This document shows positions 63,174 through 64,000 of a DNA stretch of 64,000 bases, piece after piece (the stretch's first letter is position 1; every line of letters starts with the position of its first letter). The DNA is from GWE2-42-39 sp942493345. GTDB lineage: Bacteria; Bacteroidota; Bacteroidia; Bacteroidales; Prolixibacteraceae. The DNA lies in NCBI GenBank assembly GCA_942493345.1, contig OW818695.1:1488001-1552000 (forward strand), in the 5' to 3' direction. The notes below the pieces were generated by a model. The model saw only the letters and a program-made list of their open reading frames with translations. It had not been told where the DNA came from and searched no databases. The position numbers were made by a program, and so were the translations under genes.

Positions 63174-64000
63174 TTATTGATTGTATCCATCGTTTTGAGG
63201 GAATCCTCCCATGGCATCCCGTTCTTCTTGTGGAATAGGCCATCTTACATGATATGGCTGAATATTGGTACGGCATGAATAGTAAAGGGCATTCGGCGCT
63301 TTTACTGTTCTGAACTCAGACATACCACCATATAATTTTACTCTTTCTACCAATTTGCCTACACGTTTCAACAAAAACCAGCGTTGTCCTTCAAATGCCA
63401 GTTCGCGGGCATATTCATCCAGAATAACATTTTCGTTGATCGTAGTTAGCAATTGAGTCGGAGAGGCCAAAATACGATTTTGACGAATCAGATTAATGTA
63501 TGAAAGCGCTTTTGTATTATCGCCCAGACGCATATATGCTTCGGCAGCAATAAGCAATACCTGCGGGTACCGGAATATATACACATTGTTGTACGGTTGA
63601 GTTGAAAGAGGTTCTTTTACCCAGTCCCAGTACTTTTTACAGCTTACAGTGGCATTTTTGTAATAATTATCTCCTGTCAACTGGCTGTTTTGTGATAGTT
63701 TCAGGGTGTCGCCAAGGTGGTATTTCAGTTTGCTGAAATCATAATCCTTGTTGTTATAGGTGTAATAATGTTGCCACCATGCATTCCAACGTTTGTCGTT
63801 TTTCTGATCATACAAACCTAACAGGTAAGGATTCGGGTGAATCCGGGCCCAGCCATAACCACCAAATTCGGTTGCAACCATACAACCCGGCACCTGGCGG
63901 TACATCGAGGTAAAAGTAAGCGACAGGCGGTGATACGTTCCTCCTCCGGGGGCAAACTCATCAAACTGCATCACGTACATCGATTCTTTGGTGTTGTTGC
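63174..64000 (-). CDS. susD: RagB/SusD-family glycan-binding outer-membrane lipoprotein (C-terminal part)
   Basis: The last 275 or so residues; the N-terminus is beyond the right edge. C-terminal SusD signatures: VYIFRYPQVLLIAAEAYMRLGDNTKALSYINLIRQNR (TPR-like helices), ILDEYARELAFEGQRWFLLKRVGKL and the end IPQEERDAMGGFPQNDGYNQ. SusD binds oligosaccharide at the cell surface as the lid of a SusC channel; susC should lie just upstream, outside the window. A strong terminator follows directly. Presence of this gene defines the locus as a PUL. Confidence 0.95.
   Translation of the reverse strand, partial: NNTKESMYVMQFDEFAPGGGTYHRLSLTFTSMYRQVPGCMVATEFGGYGWARIHPNPYLLGLYDQKNDKRWNAWWQHYYTYNNKDYDFSKLKYHLGDTLKLSQNSQLTGDNYYKNATVSCKKYWDWVKEPLSTQPYNNVYIFRYPQVLLIAAEAYMRLGDNTKALSYINLIRQNRILASPTQLLTTINENVILDEYARELAFEGQRWFLLKRVGKLVERVKLYGGMSEFRTVKAPNALYYSCRTNIQPYHVRWPIPQEERDAMGGFPQNDGYNQ

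Noticed and set aside
1..64000. CRISPR arrays, rRNA genes, integrases or complete insertion sequences
   Set aside because: Looked for regular spaced repeats, rRNA core sequences and transposase/integrase motifs; none seen in the window.

Overview
The window reads as a chromosomal segment of a Bacteroidota organism, most likely class Bacteroidia (a Marinilabiliales/Prolixibacteraceae-like genome is my guess). Supporting signs are a RagB/SusD protein with a large carbohydrate-enzyme operon, many upstream -7 elements of the Bacteroidota form TAnnTTTG, an OMP_b-brl_3 type TonB receptor, a DUF6249/ECF-sigma operon, a cytosolic M49 dipeptidyl peptidase III and a REC-AAA+ regulator without a helix-turn-helix domain.

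Layout. 1-1225: AT-rich accessory stretch with a cut-off hypothetical gene and a DUF5343 gene interrupted by an in-frame TAA, then two adjacent hairpins. 1226-4629: surface polysaccharide genes (flippase, GT4) divergently transcribed from a palindromic promoter region, then rnhB; a REP-like inverted repeat lies between GT4 and rnhB. 4845-16519: household and signalling genes (PAS hybrid kinase, Kbl, ComM-type ATPase, ZIP transporter, ECF sigma operon, DMT transporter, GT39). 16570-26955: a signalling/envelope module: TonB receptor, OmpR-type response regulator, histidine kinase, PepSY-like protein and a TolC/MFP/RND efflux operon. The four transcription units here each carry two CTTTARA boxes exactly 11 bp apart just upstream, so I infer one regulon of the local response regulator. 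27137-28979: outer-membrane protein and Ppx/GppA phosphatase. 29162-31176: AT-rich RloA/RloB pair, a likely acquired anti-phage system. 31255-41524: sigma-54-type regulator, GT2 plus membrane glycosyltransferase, Lrp regulator, CCG-domain Fe-S protein, tRNA-Trp, tRNA-Ser, HU, TrmH, DPP III, QueG.

41707-64000 is a polysaccharide utilisation locus. On the minus strand, reading from the right edge, it runs SusD (partial) - terminator - CE15 esterase (broken) - multimodular GH-A protein with two discoidin domains - GH2-like enzyme - GH39 - beta-helix protein - Tat-exported putative (alpha/alpha)6 protein - YncE/phosphoesterase fusion - sialate O-acetylesterase - SGNH acetylesterase - second beta-helix protein. 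A convergent plus-strand pair (NIPSNAP, second sialate O-acetylesterase) meets it at a bidirectional terminator. The set (xylosidase-like GH39, glucuronoyl esterase, three acetylesterases, GH2, GH-A) suggests an acetylated, uronate-bearing hemicellulose or related glycan; the substrate is not proven by sequence. SusC and any PUL regulator lie outside the window.

The most notable items are the 11-bp spaced regulon boxes, the RloAB defence pair, the CE15 gene broken by a deletion plus frameshift that removes its catalytic histidine, the nonsense-interrupted DUF5343 gene, and two large PUL proteins whose families I cannot name.
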